Source: Bog-473 sp963840435
GTDB taxonomy: Bacteria > Actinomycetota > Acidimicrobiia > Acidimicrobiales > RAAP-2
Direction: 5' to 3'
NCBI GenBank assembly: GCA_963840435.1
Contig: CAWIYY010000012.1
Location: 806,001-870,000, forward strand
DNA length: 64,000 bases
Part shown: piece after piece, positions 1 through 8,817 of the stretch
How positions within the stretch are numbered: position 1 is the stretch's first letter
How the letters are laid out: each line of letters begins with the position of its first letter
Program-made: the position numbers and the translations under genes
The notes under the pieces: model-generated
What the model was told of the DNA's origin: nothing
Databases searched by the model: none
The model's input: only the letters and a program-made list of their open reading frames with translations

Positions 1-2025
1 GCCGGGTTGGCATGCCCGTTGGTCCCGGCCCCCACGTCGGCTCCCGTTGCCGCCGTTGGTGCTCGGGAGCTCGGGCGGCCGCACCGCTGCACCGCTGAAG
101 TGCGGGACCGACTTGGATCCCTCGGCGTGCACGGGCGAGCCGTGGGCCTCGTCGACCAGGCGGGCCACTTCTCTGCCGTCGATGATCTCGTTGTCGAGCA
201 GCGCCCGGGCGATGGCGTTGAGCCCGCCCCGGTGCTTGCTCAGCACCTCCATGGCCCGCTCCTCCTGGCCCCGCAGGATGCGCTCGACCTCGTCGTCGAT
301 CACCTTGGAGGTGTCCTCGGAGTAGTCACGCGTGTGCATGAGGTCCTCGCCCAGGAAGACCTGGCCCTGCGAGCCCCAGGCCATGGGGCCGATGGCCTCG
401 CTCATGCCCCACTCGCGCACCATCTTGCGGGCCAGCTCCGTGTTGCCGACCAGGTCGTTGGCCGCGCCGGTCGAGAGGTCGCCGTAGACGAGGAGCTCGG
501 CCACCCGCCCGCCCATGCGGACGCACAGCGCGTCCTCGATGTAGTCACGCGAGTGGATGTGCCGCTCTTCCATCGGCAGCTGGTGGGTGACGCCCAGCGC
601 CATGCCGGTGGGCAGGATGGTCACCTTGTGCACCGGGTCGGCGTGCTCGAGCACGTAGGCCAGCAGGGCGTGCCCGCCCTCGTGGTAGGCCACCCGCTCC
701 TTCTCCTCCTCGGAGAGCACCATGGAGTCGCGGCGCTGACCGAGGAGCACCCGGTCCCGCGCCGTCTCGAAGTCGGCCATGGCGATGTCGGCGCTGCCCC
801 GGCGCACGGCGTGGAGCGCCGCCTCGTTGACCAGGTTGGCCAGGTCGGCCCCGCTCATGCCCGGCGTTCCCCGCGAGACCACGCCCAGGTCGACGTCGCC
901 CGCCATGCGCTTGCCCTTGCAGTGCACCTGGAGAATGGGCAGGCGCTCGTCGAGGTCGGGCAGCGGGACGACGATCTGGCGGTCGAAGCGCCCCGGGCGC
1001 AGGAGCGCCGGGTCCAAGATGTCGGGCCGGTTGGTCGCCGCGATCATTACGACGCCCTCGGACGTGTCGAAGCCGTCCATCTCCGAGAGCATCTGGTTCA
1101 GGGTCTGCTCGCGCTCGTCGTGCCCACCGCCGAGGCCGGCACCGCGCTTGCGCCCGATGGAGTCGATCTCGTCGACGAAGACGATGGCGGGCGCCTGCTT
1201 GCGCGCCGTCTGGAAGAGGTCGCGCACCCGGCTGGCCCCCACGCCCACGAACATCTCCATGAAGTCCGAACCGCTGACCGACATGAAGGGCACCCCGGCC
1301 TCGCCGGCCACGGCCCGGGCCAGCAGCGTCTTCCCCGTTCCGGGGGGACCGACCAGGAGGACGCCCTTGGGGATTTTGGCGCCGATCTCCTTGAAGCGGG
1401 CCGGGGTCTTGAGGAAGTCGACCACCTCGCTGATCTCCTGCTTCACCCCGGTGTAGCCGGCCACGTCGTCGAAGGTCGTGCTGGGCCGGTCGCTGCTGAA
1501 GGTCTTGGCCTTGGAGCGCCCGATCGACATGATCCCCGACATCTGCCCCCGGGTCTGGCGGCCGATGAGGTAGATGAAGCCGACGCCCAGGGCCACGATG
1601 AAGAGGTAGGGGAGCAGGGCCTCGAAGATGTTGGAGGAGGGCGTGGGGAACGAGACCTCGACGCCGTCGTGGCGCATCTCGGAGACGTCGTTGGGCAGGG
1701 ACGGGCTCGGGCCCTGGGACGTGTAGCTGGTGCCGTCCTTGAGCTTGCCGTTGATTTCGCCGTTGGCGTTGGAGATCTCGGCGGTCGAGACCTGCTTGGC
1801 CGCCACGTCCGACATGAACTTGGTGTAGGTGATGGACTTGGCGTTGGTGGTCTTGATCGTCCCGACGGCCAAGAGGATGGCGACGATCCCGATGGCCAGC
1901 ACGCCCCACAGCCAGCGCCAACTCTGACCCCCGGACGCGCCCGGGGTGCCGGGCTGGGGGCTTCCGTCTCCTCCCGGCGGCGCGTTGGGGCCCCGGGCGG
2001 GCTTTTCCGTGCGCTGCGGAGTCAC
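1..2025 (-). CDS. ftsH: ATP-dependent zinc metalloprotease FtsH (C-terminal end cut by window edge)
   Basis: Membrane-anchored AAA+ protease that extracts and degrades membrane and short-lived cytosolic proteins. The visible 675 codons show an N-terminal membrane segment near residues 39-57, a periplasmic FtsH domain, a second membrane segment near 130-155, Walker A GPPGTGKT at 226-233, Walker B VFVDEID near 280 and the zinc motif HEGGH at 448-452. The start is GTG at 2025, because an in-frame TAG lies four codons upstream. The reading frame is open to base 1, so the last residues are missing. The visible tail is Gly/Arg/Ser-rich and unconserved, as usual in actinobacterial FtsH. It diverges from the CPBP protease gene. 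Confidence 0.96.
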   Translation of the reverse strand, partial: MTPQRTEKPARGPNAPPGGDGSPQPGTPGASGGQSWRWLWGVLAIGIVAILLAVGTIKTTNAKSITYTKFMSDVAAKQVSTAEISNANGEINGKLKDGTSYTSQGPSPSLPNDVSEMRHDGVEVSFPTPSSNIFEALLPYLFIVALGVGFIYLIGRQTRGQMSGIMSIGRSKAKTFSSDRPSTTFDDVAGYTGVKQEISEVVDFLKTPARFKEIGAKIPKGVLLVGPPGTGKTLLARAVAGEAGVPFMSVSGSDFMEMFVGVGASRVRDLFQTARKQAPAIVFVDEIDSIGRKRGAGLGGGHDEREQTLNQMLSEMDGFDTSEGVVMIAATNRPDILDPALLRPGRFDRQIVVPLPDLDERLPILQVHCKGKRMAGDVDLGVVSRGTPGMSGADLANLVNEAALHAVRRGSADIAMADFETARDRVLLGQRRDSMVLSEEEKERVAYHEGGHALLAYVLEHADPVHKVTILPTGMALGVTHQLPMEERHIHSRDYIEDALCVRMGGRVAELLVYGDLSTGAANDLVGNTELARKMVREWGMSEAIGPMAWGSQGQVFLGEDLMHTRDYSEDTSKVIDDEVERILRGQEERAMEVLSKHRGGLNAIARALLDNEIIDGREVARLVDEAHGSPVHAEGSKSVPHFSGAAVRPPELPSTNGGNGSRRGGRDQRACQPG

Positions 2026-2136
2026 CCCGCCATGCTAGGCGCCGACCCCTCACGAAGGTGACCGCCCTGTGACCGGGACCTCGGTCGGGTGAGCCTGCCA
2101 GCTGGGGGCGACCTTGGCGCCGGTAACGTCTTGACG

Positions 2137-3276
2137 ATGCCCGAGACCGATTCCGGCGCGCCGGCACCCCCTCCCGAGGGGTCACCAGCGCGGCCGCCGG
2201 GCCCGGCCCCCGACGGCTTCGTGCCCCGCGAGTGGGTCGAGACGCATCACGCCCACGTGCGCGGACGGGCCGAGGCCACCCCGGCCGGTCCCGAGACGCA
2301 ACCCCAGTCGGCCAACCCGCCACTCCCGCCCCCGCCGCCACCGCCGGGCACGCTGACCCCACGTCCCGCGCCGGGAATGCCCGGGATGGCCACGATGCCC
2401 CCGCCACCGCCGGGGAGCGCCGCCGCGCCGTGGGAAGCGACCTTTGCCGCCCCGCCTCCGCCGCCGCTCGATTCCTCCTTCGGCACGCCCTTCCTCGATA
2501 CGCCCTGGGTCCCCCCGCAGACCAAGCGCCAGGCCTGGTTCTGGATCCTCTTCGCCCTCATCGGATTCCTGGTCGGCCAGATCGCGGCGGTGATCTTCGC
2601 CGCCATCGGCGGCGCCATCGCCGGCGACACCTCGGCCCAACTCCAGGCCATCGCCTCGGCCCAGGTCCCCCCCGAGTGGTACGTCGTCATCACCCTGCTC
2701 GGCCTGTGGATCGGCTTCATCGGCGCTCCCTGGCTGGCCAGCTTCTTCCAGGGCACGCGCCACTTCCTGCGCGACCTGGGCATCCGGATGAAGTGGATCG
2801 ACCTCATCGGCATCCCGATCGGTCTGGCCGGCCAGTTCCTCGTCGTCCTCATGTACGCGCCGTTCCAGCACGAGATCCACGACTTCAACGGGCCCACCAA
2901 CAAGCTCACCGGCGGCGCCCACGGCGGCGGCTTCGCCGTGATCGCCATCGCGGTGATCGTCTTCGCCCCGGCCATGGAAGAGCTGTTCTTCCGGGGGTTG
3001 CTGCTCAAGGGTCTCGTCCGCGCCTTCGCCCCGAATGGGGCGAGTGGCCGCCTCCGCGCCGCCTCCGTCGTCCTGGCGGTCATCGTCGATGGGCTCCTGT
3101 TCGGTCTCGCCCACGGCGAATGGGTCCAGCTGGCCGGGTTGGCCGTCTTCGGCATGATCCTGGCCACCATCTCGTACCGGACCGGTCGTTTGGGCATGAA
3201 CTTCCTGGCGCACGCCACCTTCAACTCCGTGGCCATCCTCGCCCTCATCGTCCAGGGGAACGCCGTCATCCACTGA
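2137..3276 (+). CDS. CPBP-family intramembrane metalloprotease with proline-rich N-terminus
   Basis: The 379-residue protein has a proline-rich, presumably cytosolic N-terminal stretch of about 125 residues followed by several hydrophobic segments. It carries the three motifs of the CPBP (CAAX protease and bacteriocin-processing, Abi) family: EE plus R in EELFFRG (E281, E282, R286), the histidine of FGLAHGE (H326), and HATFN (H359, N363). Family members are membrane-embedded glutamate/metal proteases; the substrate here is unknown. ATG at 2137 was chosen. A GTG 16 codons upstream (2089) is also in frame. The gene stands alone between divergent ftsH and the manB operon. Confidence 0.85.
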   Translation: MPETDSGAPAPPPEGSPARPPGPAPDGFVPREWVETHHAHVRGRAEATPAGPETQPQSANPPLPPPPPPPGTLTPRPAPGMPGMATMPPPPPGSAAAPWEATFAAPPPPPLDSSFGTPFLDTPWVPPQTKRQAWFWILFALIGFLVGQIAAVIFAAIGGAIAGDTSAQLQAIASAQVPPEWYVVITLLGLWIGFIGAPWLASFFQGTRHFLRDLGIRMKWIDLIGIPIGLAGQFLVVLMYAPFQHEIHDFNGPTNKLTGGAHGGGFAVIAIAVIVFAPAMEELFFRGLLLKGLVRAFAPNGASGRLRAASVVLAVIVDGLLFGLAHGEWVQLAGLAVFGMILATISYRTGRLGMNFLAHATFNSVAILALIVQGNAVIH

Positions 3277-3430
3277 GCCCGGGCCGCCCGCGCTCGCCCG
3301 CGCTCGCCTGCACCCGCCAGCGCTCGCCTGCGCGCTCCTGCGCCCGCCGGGAAGGGCCACGCGCTGCCCCTATGGTTGGTCCCATGACCCGGCCGACGAA
3401 TCGTTCCGTGCACGGCCCGTGGACCGGCCC

Positions 3431-4819
3431 ATGAATTCGCCCATGAATCGGATGTCACAGGTGTTCAAGGCCTACGACGTGCGCGGCATCGTGCCCGATC
3501 AGCTCGATGCCGCCATGTGCCAGGCCATCGGGCGTGCCATGGCCCGTTTCGCCGGCACCCCGCAGATCGCGGTGTGCCGCGACATGCGTGAGTCGGGGGT
3601 GGAGTTGGCCGCCGCCTTCTCGGACGGGGTGCGCTCCGAAGGCGTGGACGTGACCGATCTCGGGATGGCGTCGACCGACTTCCTCTACTTCGCCTCGGGC
3701 CATCTCAATGCGCCCGGAGCCATGTTCACCGCGTCGCACAATCCCGCCCGCTACAACGGGCTGAAGCTCTGCCTCTCGGGCGCTCGCCCCATCGGGCGCG
3801 ACACGGGCCTTGTCGAGATCGAGACCGAGGCGGAGAAGCTCCTCGGCGAGCCCCTGGGTGCGCTCACCGGCAGCCACCGCGAGCTGAACCTGCTCGACGA
3901 GTGGGCCGACCACGTCGTCTCCTTCGTCGACGTCCCGACGCTGCGACCACTCAAGGTGGTGGCCGACACGGCGAACGGCATGGGTGGCCTGGTGGTGCCC
4001 ATCGTCTTCGAACGGCTCCCGTTTTCGGTCGACATCCTCTTCCCCGAGCTCGACGGCAACTTCCCGAACCACCCGGCCGATCCCATCCAGCCCGAGAACC
4101 AGGTGGCCTTGAAGGAGGCCGTCCTGGCCCAGGGGGCCGACATCGGTCTGGCCTTCGACGGCGACGCCGACCGGGTCTTCCTCGTCGACGAGCGGGCCGA
4201 AGGGGTGTCGGGCTCGCTGACCACAGCGCTGGTGGCCGCCTCCATGCTCACCAAGCACCCGGGCGAGACCGTCCTCTACAACCTGATCTGCTCGCACGTG
4301 GTGCCCGAGGTGGTCACCGAGATGGGCGGCACGCCGGTGCGGACCCGGGTGGGTCACTCCATCATCAAGCAGGTGATGGCCGAGACGGGCGCCGTCTTCG
4401 GCGGCGAGCACTCGGGGCACTACTACTACCGCGACAACTTCCGGGCCGATTCGGGCATCATCACCGCCCTCCTCGTGCTCGAGTTGCTGAGCCAGAGCGA
4501 GCAGCCGCTCTCGGTCATGCTCGAGCCCTTCCGTCGCTATGCCGACTCGGGTGAGATCAACACCGAGGTGACCAGCCCCCTGGCCACGGTCGCCGCCATC
4601 GCCGAGCACGAACGCCTTGCCGGCGCATCCATCGACCTGCTCGACGGGCTGACCGTCGAACACGACGACTGGTGGTACAACGTCCGCCCGTCCAACACGG
4701 AGCCGCTGCTGCGGCTCAACGTGGAGGCCCGGACCGAGGAAGCCTGCGCGGCTCACGTCGCCCAGGTGCGCGCGCTCATCACCGCCAACGCCACGCTCGA
4801 GGAAGGAGCCACCAAGTGA
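3431..4819 (+). CDS. manB: Phosphomannomutase/phosphoglucomutase
   Basis: Alpha-D-phosphohexomutase interconverting hexose 6- and 1-phosphates for GDP-mannose and glycan precursors. All four active-site elements are visible: phosphoserine loop TASHNP (Ser102), metal loop DGDADR (243-248), sugar loop GEHSGHYY (near 325) and phosphate-binding loop RPSNTEP (near 419). Length (462 residues) is typical. Several starts are possible (GTG 3419, ATG 3431, 3443 or 3452) and no Shine-Dalgarno decides between them. The stop overlaps the start of the Trm112-like gene. This manB / Trm112 / PGI-PMI order is a conserved actinobacterial operon type. Confidence 0.92.
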   Translation: MNSPMNRMSQVFKAYDVRGIVPDQLDAAMCQAIGRAMARFAGTPQIAVCRDMRESGVELAAAFSDGVRSEGVDVTDLGMASTDFLYFASGHLNAPGAMFTASHNPARYNGLKLCLSGARPIGRDTGLVEIETEAEKLLGEPLGALTGSHRELNLLDEWADHVVSFVDVPTLRPLKVVADTANGMGGLVVPIVFERLPFSVDILFPELDGNFPNHPADPIQPENQVALKEAVLAQGADIGLAFDGDADRVFLVDERAEGVSGSLTTALVAASMLTKHPGETVLYNLICSHVVPEVVTEMGGTPVRTRVGHSIIKQVMAETGAVFGGEHSGHYYYRDNFRADSGIITALLVLELLSQSEQPLSVMLEPFRRYADSGEINTEVTSPLATVAAIAEHERLAGASIDLLDGLTVEHDDWWYNVRPSNTEPLLRLNVEARTEEACAAHVAQVRALITANATLEEGATK

Positions 4820-5058
4820 GCCTCGACCCGCTACTGCTCGACATCCTGGCCTGCCCGATCGACAAGGGCCCGCTGCTCTGGTTCGAGGACGAGGATGTGC
4901 TCTACAACCCGCGCCTGCGCAAGAGCTACGCCGTCACCGACGGGGTGCCCGTGCTGTTGGTGGACGAGGCGGCCGACGTGGGCCAGGCCGAGCACGAACG
5001 CTTGAGCGCCAAGGCCGAGAGGGACGGCGTGCGCGCCACCGGTCCCACCGAGGGATGA
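4816..5058 (+). CDS. Trm112-like small protein (UPF0434 family)
   Basis: 80-residue protein starting at GTG 4816, which overlaps the manB stop (GTGA). It begins LDPLLLDILACPIDKGPL and contains the family signature YPV-like segment AVTDGVPVLLVDEA. Most Trm112 proteins have a zinc ribbon with CPxC. Here only one Cys (ACPID) is present, so metal binding is doubtful. The eukaryotic homologue activates methyltransferases; the bacterial function is not established. Tight coupling to manB and the isomerase gene suggests co-translation with sugar-phosphate enzymes. Confidence 0.8.
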   Translation: MSLDPLLLDILACPIDKGPLLWFEDEDVLYNPRLRKSYAVTDGVPVLLVDEAADVGQAEHERLSAKAERDGVRATGPTEG

Positions 5059-5076
5059 GCCCCGAGTGAGCCCAGA

Positions 5077-6138
5077 GTGAGCCCCGAGCCGAACCTCGAT
5101 ACGCTCGGCGCCTGGGACGAGGCGGCCGCGCTGCCCGAGCAACTCGTCGAGGCGCTCGAGCTGAGCCGGATCTCAGCGGCCAAATTCCCGCTGGCGGCGT
5201 ATGCCAGCCGGTCCGTCGTGGCCGTCGGGTTCGGCGTCGCGGCGGCGGCCTGCGATGCCGTGGCCGCCCTGACCGCGACCTCGCTCGCCGTACCGTTCAC
5301 CGTTCTGCGCGACGCCCAACTGCCCGAACTCGTCGACGGGTACACGCTCGTCCTCGCTCTTTCGTCGACGCCAGGATGCGCCGAGACCGACGCCGCCGTG
5401 CACACGGCACTGGCCCGCGGCGCCCACGTGCTGCGCATCGGCCCCGCCGTCGATGACGACGGGCCCGAGGGCATCGTCTCTGGCCCAGGCGGCAACGGAG
5501 TCCGGTGGCCGGCCGCCTCGGGTGCCACGTCGGGCCGGTCCACCTTGCCCGACCTCGTCGTCCCCGCCCTGGTGGCGCTCGATCGACTCGGTCTGAGCCG
5601 CGAATGGGAGCAGGACCTGCTGGCTGCGTCGGCTGCCCTGGCCCCGCGACGCGACGCCCTGGTGGCGCCCGGCGGGCTACCCGAAGAGTTGGCCCGCCGT
5701 ATCGGGCGCACCTTCCCGCTGGTCTACGGCTCGTCGGGGATCGGCGCCGTGGCCGCCAGGTGGTGGAAGGACGAGGTGAACCGCAACGCCAAGTCGCCTG
5801 CCTTCGCGGCGGAGCTACCGGGCCTGACCTACGGCGAGCTGGCCGGCTGGGGGCAGAGCGGCGATGTGACGCGTCAGGTGCTCACACTCGTCGAACTCCG
5901 TCACGGCGGCGAGAGCCCCCGTACCGCCGACCTCTTCGCCGCGGTCACGGCGGCCACCGACGAGGTGATGGCCGCCGTGCTCGAGGTCCAAGCGGCCGGC
6001 GACGACGACCTGACGCGCTTCTTCGATCTTGCCCTCATCGGCCAACTGCTCTCGTTGCACCTGGCGGCCCAGGAGGGCGTGGATCCGGGTCCGACTCCGG
6101 CCATCGACGAGGCGCAGGTCGGCGCGGCACTGCCATAG
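5077..6138 (+). CDS. SIS-domain phosphoglucose/phosphomannose isomerase (PGI/PMI family)
   Basis: 353-residue double-SIS protein. The C-terminal half has the hallmark WKDEVNRNAKSPAFAAELPG and a following GW, as in bifunctional phosphoglucose/phosphomannose isomerases, which convert glucose-6-P and mannose-6-P to fructose-6-P. It would feed mannose-6-P to the phosphomannomutase encoded two genes upstream. GTG 5077 follows the Trm112-like stop by 18 bases; upstream GTG and ATG codons run into in-frame stops. The N-terminal SIS domain is divergent, a known feature of actinobacterial members, so isomerase specificity is inferred mainly from the C-terminal half and the operon. Confidence 0.8.
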   Translation: MSPEPNLDTLGAWDEAAALPEQLVEALELSRISAAKFPLAAYASRSVVAVGFGVAAAACDAVAALTATSLAVPFTVLRDAQLPELVDGYTLVLALSSTPGCAETDAAVHTALARGAHVLRIGPAVDDDGPEGIVSGPGGNGVRWPAASGATSGRSTLPDLVVPALVALDRLGLSREWEQDLLAASAALAPRRDALVAPGGLPEELARRIGRTFPLVYGSSGIGAVAARWWKDEVNRNAKSPAFAAELPGLTYGELAGWGQSGDVTRQVLTLVELRHGGESPRTADLFAAVTAATDEVMAAVLEVQAAGDDDLTRFFDLALIGQLLSLHLAAQEGVDPGPTPAIDEAQVGAALP

Positions 6139-6169
6139 GGTCGACACAGGTACGCCCGCTCCGGACAGA

Positions 6170-6185
6170 GGCGGCCCTCGCCGCC
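6170..6185. terminator. Possible bidirectional terminator hairpin
   Basis: A 6-bp perfect stem (GGCGGC/GCCGCC) with a CCTC loop lies between the convergent PGI/PMI and thiolase genes. There is no U-tract. The placement fits a shared terminator, but the stem is short. Confidence 0.35.
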
Positions 6186-6198
6186 GATCGGCACGCTG

Positions 6199-7404
6199 TT
6201 AGCTGAGGCGCTCCACGATCATCGCCATGCCCTGGCCACCGCCCACGCACATGGACTCGAGACCGATGGTCTTGCCCGTGTCCTCGAGCGCGTTGAGCAG
6301 CGTGGTCATGATGCGCGCCCCGGTCTGACCGAAGGGGTGGCCCAGCGCGATGGCGCCGCCCTTCACGTTGAGCTTGTCCCAGCTGATCCCGAGGTGCTTG
6401 GCCGAGGGCACCACCTGGGCCGCGAAGGCCTCGTTGATCTCGACCAGGTCGATGTCGTCGATGGACAGGTTGGCCCGCTTGAGTACCTGGCGGCAGGCCT
6501 CGATCGGACCCAGCCCCATGATCTCGGGGTTGAGGCCCGTGACGCCGCTGGCCACGATGCGGGCCAGCGGGGTGATGCCCAGTTGCTTGGCCTTGGTGTC
6601 GCTCATCACGATCACCGCGGCGGCCCCGTCGTTCAGCGGGCAGGCGTTGCCCGCCGTGACCGTGCCGCCCTCGCGGAAGACGGGCTTGAGTTGGGACAGG
6701 CCCTCGAGCGTGGTGTTGGCCCGGGGGCCGTCGTCCTTGGTGACCACCGTGCCGTCGGCCAGGGTCACCGGGATGATCTCGCGCTCGAAGAATCCGTTCT
6801 GCTGTGACTCGACCGCACGGTTCTGCGACAGCAGTGCAAACTCGTCCATCTGCTCCCGCGTCACCTTCTCGTACTCGGCCACGTTCTCGGCCGTCTGTCC
6901 CATGGCGATGTAGACGTCGGGCAGCCCGCTTGGCGGTGTCCAGGGTTCGGTCACCGCGGGCGTGCGGGCCGTGGTGCGCGCCTCGGCGTCGGCGAACAGG
7001 GCGTTGTGCGGACCGGTGTCCGACGCGCCGTACATGTAGCGGCTGACCGTCTCGACACCGGCGGCGACGAAGACGTCACCCTCCCCGGCCTTGATGGCGT
7101 GGGCGGCCATGCGGATGCCCTGGAGCGAGGAGGAGCAGTAGCGGTTCACCGTCACGCCGGGCGCATCCTCCAGGCCGGCCAGGATGGCGGCCACCCGGGC
7201 CATGTTGTAACCGGACTCACCCGCGGGCTGGGCGCAGCCGAGGATCACGTCCTCCACGTCGGAGGGGTTGATCTGGGGCACCTTGGCCAGCACCGTCTTG
7301 ATGACGAGGGCGCTCAGGTCGTCGGGCCGGCATTCGACGAGGGAGCCCTTGTTGGCCCGGCCGATCGGGGTACGGCCGGTGGCGACGATGACGGCTTCAG
7401 GCAT
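6199..7404 (-). CDS. Acetyl-CoA acetyltransferase (thiolase), FadA3-like
   Basis: 401-residue degradative-type thiolase that cleaves 3-oxoacyl-CoA with CoA (or condenses two acetyl-CoA). It shows the nucleophilic Cys90 in NRYCSSS, the EINEAFA motif, GGAIALGHPFG with the catalytic His, and the C-terminal CVGGGQG with the second active Cys. It resembles mycobacterial FadA3 (Rv1074c) more than the steroid-specific FadA5. The start is ATG 7404, preceded by a GAGGAGCGAG ribosome-binding site. It is divergent from the fadE26-like operon across an intergenic region that holds a KstR-like box, so it may supply the thiolysis step of side-chain beta-oxidation. Confidence 0.92.
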   Translation of the reverse strand: MPEAVIVATGRTPIGRANKGSLVECRPDDLSALVIKTVLAKVPQINPSDVEDVILGCAQPAGESGYNMARVAAILAGLEDAPGVTVNRYCSSSLQGIRMAAHAIKAGEGDVFVAAGVETVSRYMYGASDTGPHNALFADAEARTTARTPAVTEPWTPPSGLPDVYIAMGQTAENVAEYEKVTREQMDEFALLSQNRAVESQQNGFFEREIIPVTLADGTVVTKDDGPRANTTLEGLSQLKPVFREGGTVTAGNACPLNDGAAAVIVMSDTKAKQLGITPLARIVASGVTGLNPEIMGLGPIEACRQVLKRANLSIDDIDLVEINEAFAAQVVPSAKHLGISWDKLNVKGGAIALGHPFGQTGARIMTTLLNALEDTGKTIGLESMCVGGGQGMAMIVERLS

Positions 7405-7525
7405 GGTGACTCGCTCCTCGCTTCGATCATGCGGCCAGGGGATTCCGCCCCGAGGCGGACAGCAGGTTACTCGTCGGTACAGAAAGCCCCGTCGGCGGCG
7501 CATTGGCCGCTCGGACAGGGCGGAC

Positions 7526-7539
7526 TGTAACGTGTTCTC
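7526..7539. promoter_or_regulatory. KstR-like operator box 1
   Basis: TGTAACGTGTTCTC matches 7 of the 8 fixed bases of the mycobacterial KstR consensus TnnAACnnGTTnnA. It lies between the divergent thiolase (start 7404) and the fadE26-like gene (start 7619). The match is seen directly; binding by a KstR-like TetR repressor is inferred. Confidence 0.65.
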
Positions 7540-7618
7540 GCGCGCCGAGCCCTGGTGGGGCAGGCGACGTTGCAGCGCTGACGTGGGGCGAGGCAGCCGC
7601 GCGAGTCGGGAGGGACCT

Positions 7619-8794
7619 ATGGAGATTGCCTACACCGAGGAGCAGCAGGCGCTGAAGGCCGAGCTGCGTGCCTATTACCAGAACCTGCTGACGCCCGAGC
7701 TCGAAGAGGAGCTCTCCCACGCGAACGGCGTGGGTCCCGTGGTGCGCAAGGTGGTCAAGCAGATGGGCAGCGACGGCTGGCTCGGCATCGGCTGGCCCAA
7801 GGAGTGGGGCGGCCAGGGGCGCTCGGCCATTGAACAGTTCATCTTCTTCGACGAGTCGATGCGCAGTGGGGCGCCCGTTCCCATGCTCACCATCAACACG
7901 GTGGGCCCGACGATCATGAACTTCGGGACCCAGGAGCAGAAGGAACACTTCCTCCCCAAGATCCTGGCCGGCGAGATCCACTTCTGCATCGGCTACACCG
8001 AACCCAACGCAGGCACCGACCTGGCCTCGCTCACCACCCGCGCCGTGCGTGACGGCGAGGAGTACGTGATCAACGGGGCCAAGATCTTCACCAGCCTGGC
8101 CGGCGACGCCGACTACATCTGGCTGGCCACCCGGACCGATCCCAACGTGGCCAAGCACAAGGGCATCTCCATGTTCCTCCTCCCCATGGACACGCCTGGC
8201 ATCCGGGTTGTGCCCATGAAGCTGTTGGGCGACCACAACATCAACTACACCTTCTACGAGGACGTGCGGGTGCCCGCCACCGCGCTGGTGGGCGGCGAGA
8301 ACCAGGGCTGGAACCTCATCACCAACCAGCTGAACCACGAGCGCGTCACCCTGTGCGCGCCGGGGATCATCGAGCGCGTGCTGGGCGACGTGCGGGCCTG
8401 GGCCCAGAACACCAAGCTGCCCGACGGCCGGCGCGTGGTCGACCAGGAGTGGGTCCAAGAACACCTGGCCCGGGTGCACGCCGAACTCGAGTTCCTCCGC
8501 CTGATCAACTGGAAGGTGGCCTGGCAGGCCACCGAGGGTCACCTCGACGTGGCCGACGCCTCGAGCATCAAGGTCTTCGGCACCGAGTTCTACCTTCGGG
8601 CCTTCCGTTCGTTGATGGAGATCCTGGGCCAGGCGGGTTACCTGACCCGGGGCTCACCGGCAGCGGTGATCGCGGGACGCCTCGAGATGTACGCCCGCTC
8701 CATGATCATCCTCACCTTCGGCGGCGGGACCAACGAGATCCAGCGGGACCTCATCGCCATGTTCGGGCTCGGCATGCCGCGCTCGCTGCGCTGA
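7619..8794 (+). CDS. Acyl-CoA dehydrogenase, FadE26/ChsE4-like alpha subunit
   Basis: 391-residue flavoprotein. The N-terminus (AYTEEQQALKAELRAYYQNL), the WPKEWGGQGRS motif and the C-terminal ILTFGGGTNEIQRDLI resemble M. tuberculosis FadE26 (ChsE4). FadE26 pairs with FadE27 in an alpha2beta2 enzyme that starts beta-oxidation of the C26-oyl-CoA steroid side chain. Glu241 in LNHERV sits where the ChsE4 catalytic base is expected. ATG 7619 follows GGGAGGGAC. The FadE27-like partner begins 24 bases downstream. A KstR-like box lies about 80 bases upstream. Steroid specificity is inferred from similarity and pairing. Confidence 0.88.
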   Translation: MEIAYTEEQQALKAELRAYYQNLLTPELEEELSHANGVGPVVRKVVKQMGSDGWLGIGWPKEWGGQGRSAIEQFIFFDESMRSGAPVPMLTINTVGPTIMNFGTQEQKEHFLPKILAGEIHFCIGYTEPNAGTDLASLTTRAVRDGEEYVINGAKIFTSLAGDADYIWLATRTDPNVAKHKGISMFLLPMDTPGIRVVPMKLLGDHNINYTFYEDVRVPATALVGGENQGWNLITNQLNHERVTLCAPGIIERVLGDVRAWAQNTKLPDGRRVVDQEWVQEHLARVHAELEFLRLINWKVAWQATEGHLDVADASSIKVFGTEFYLRAFRSLMEILGQAGYLTRGSPAAVIAGRLEMYARSMIILTFGGGTNEIQRDLIAMFGLGMPRSLR

Positions 8795-8817
8795 GCCGGA
8801 CGGAACCAGGAGACGCA

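Noticed and set aside
7..2061. Long plus-strand open frame opposite ftsH
   Set aside because: High GC leaves long antisense frames open. The minus strand carries the FtsH domains in full and the plus-strand translation has no family motif.
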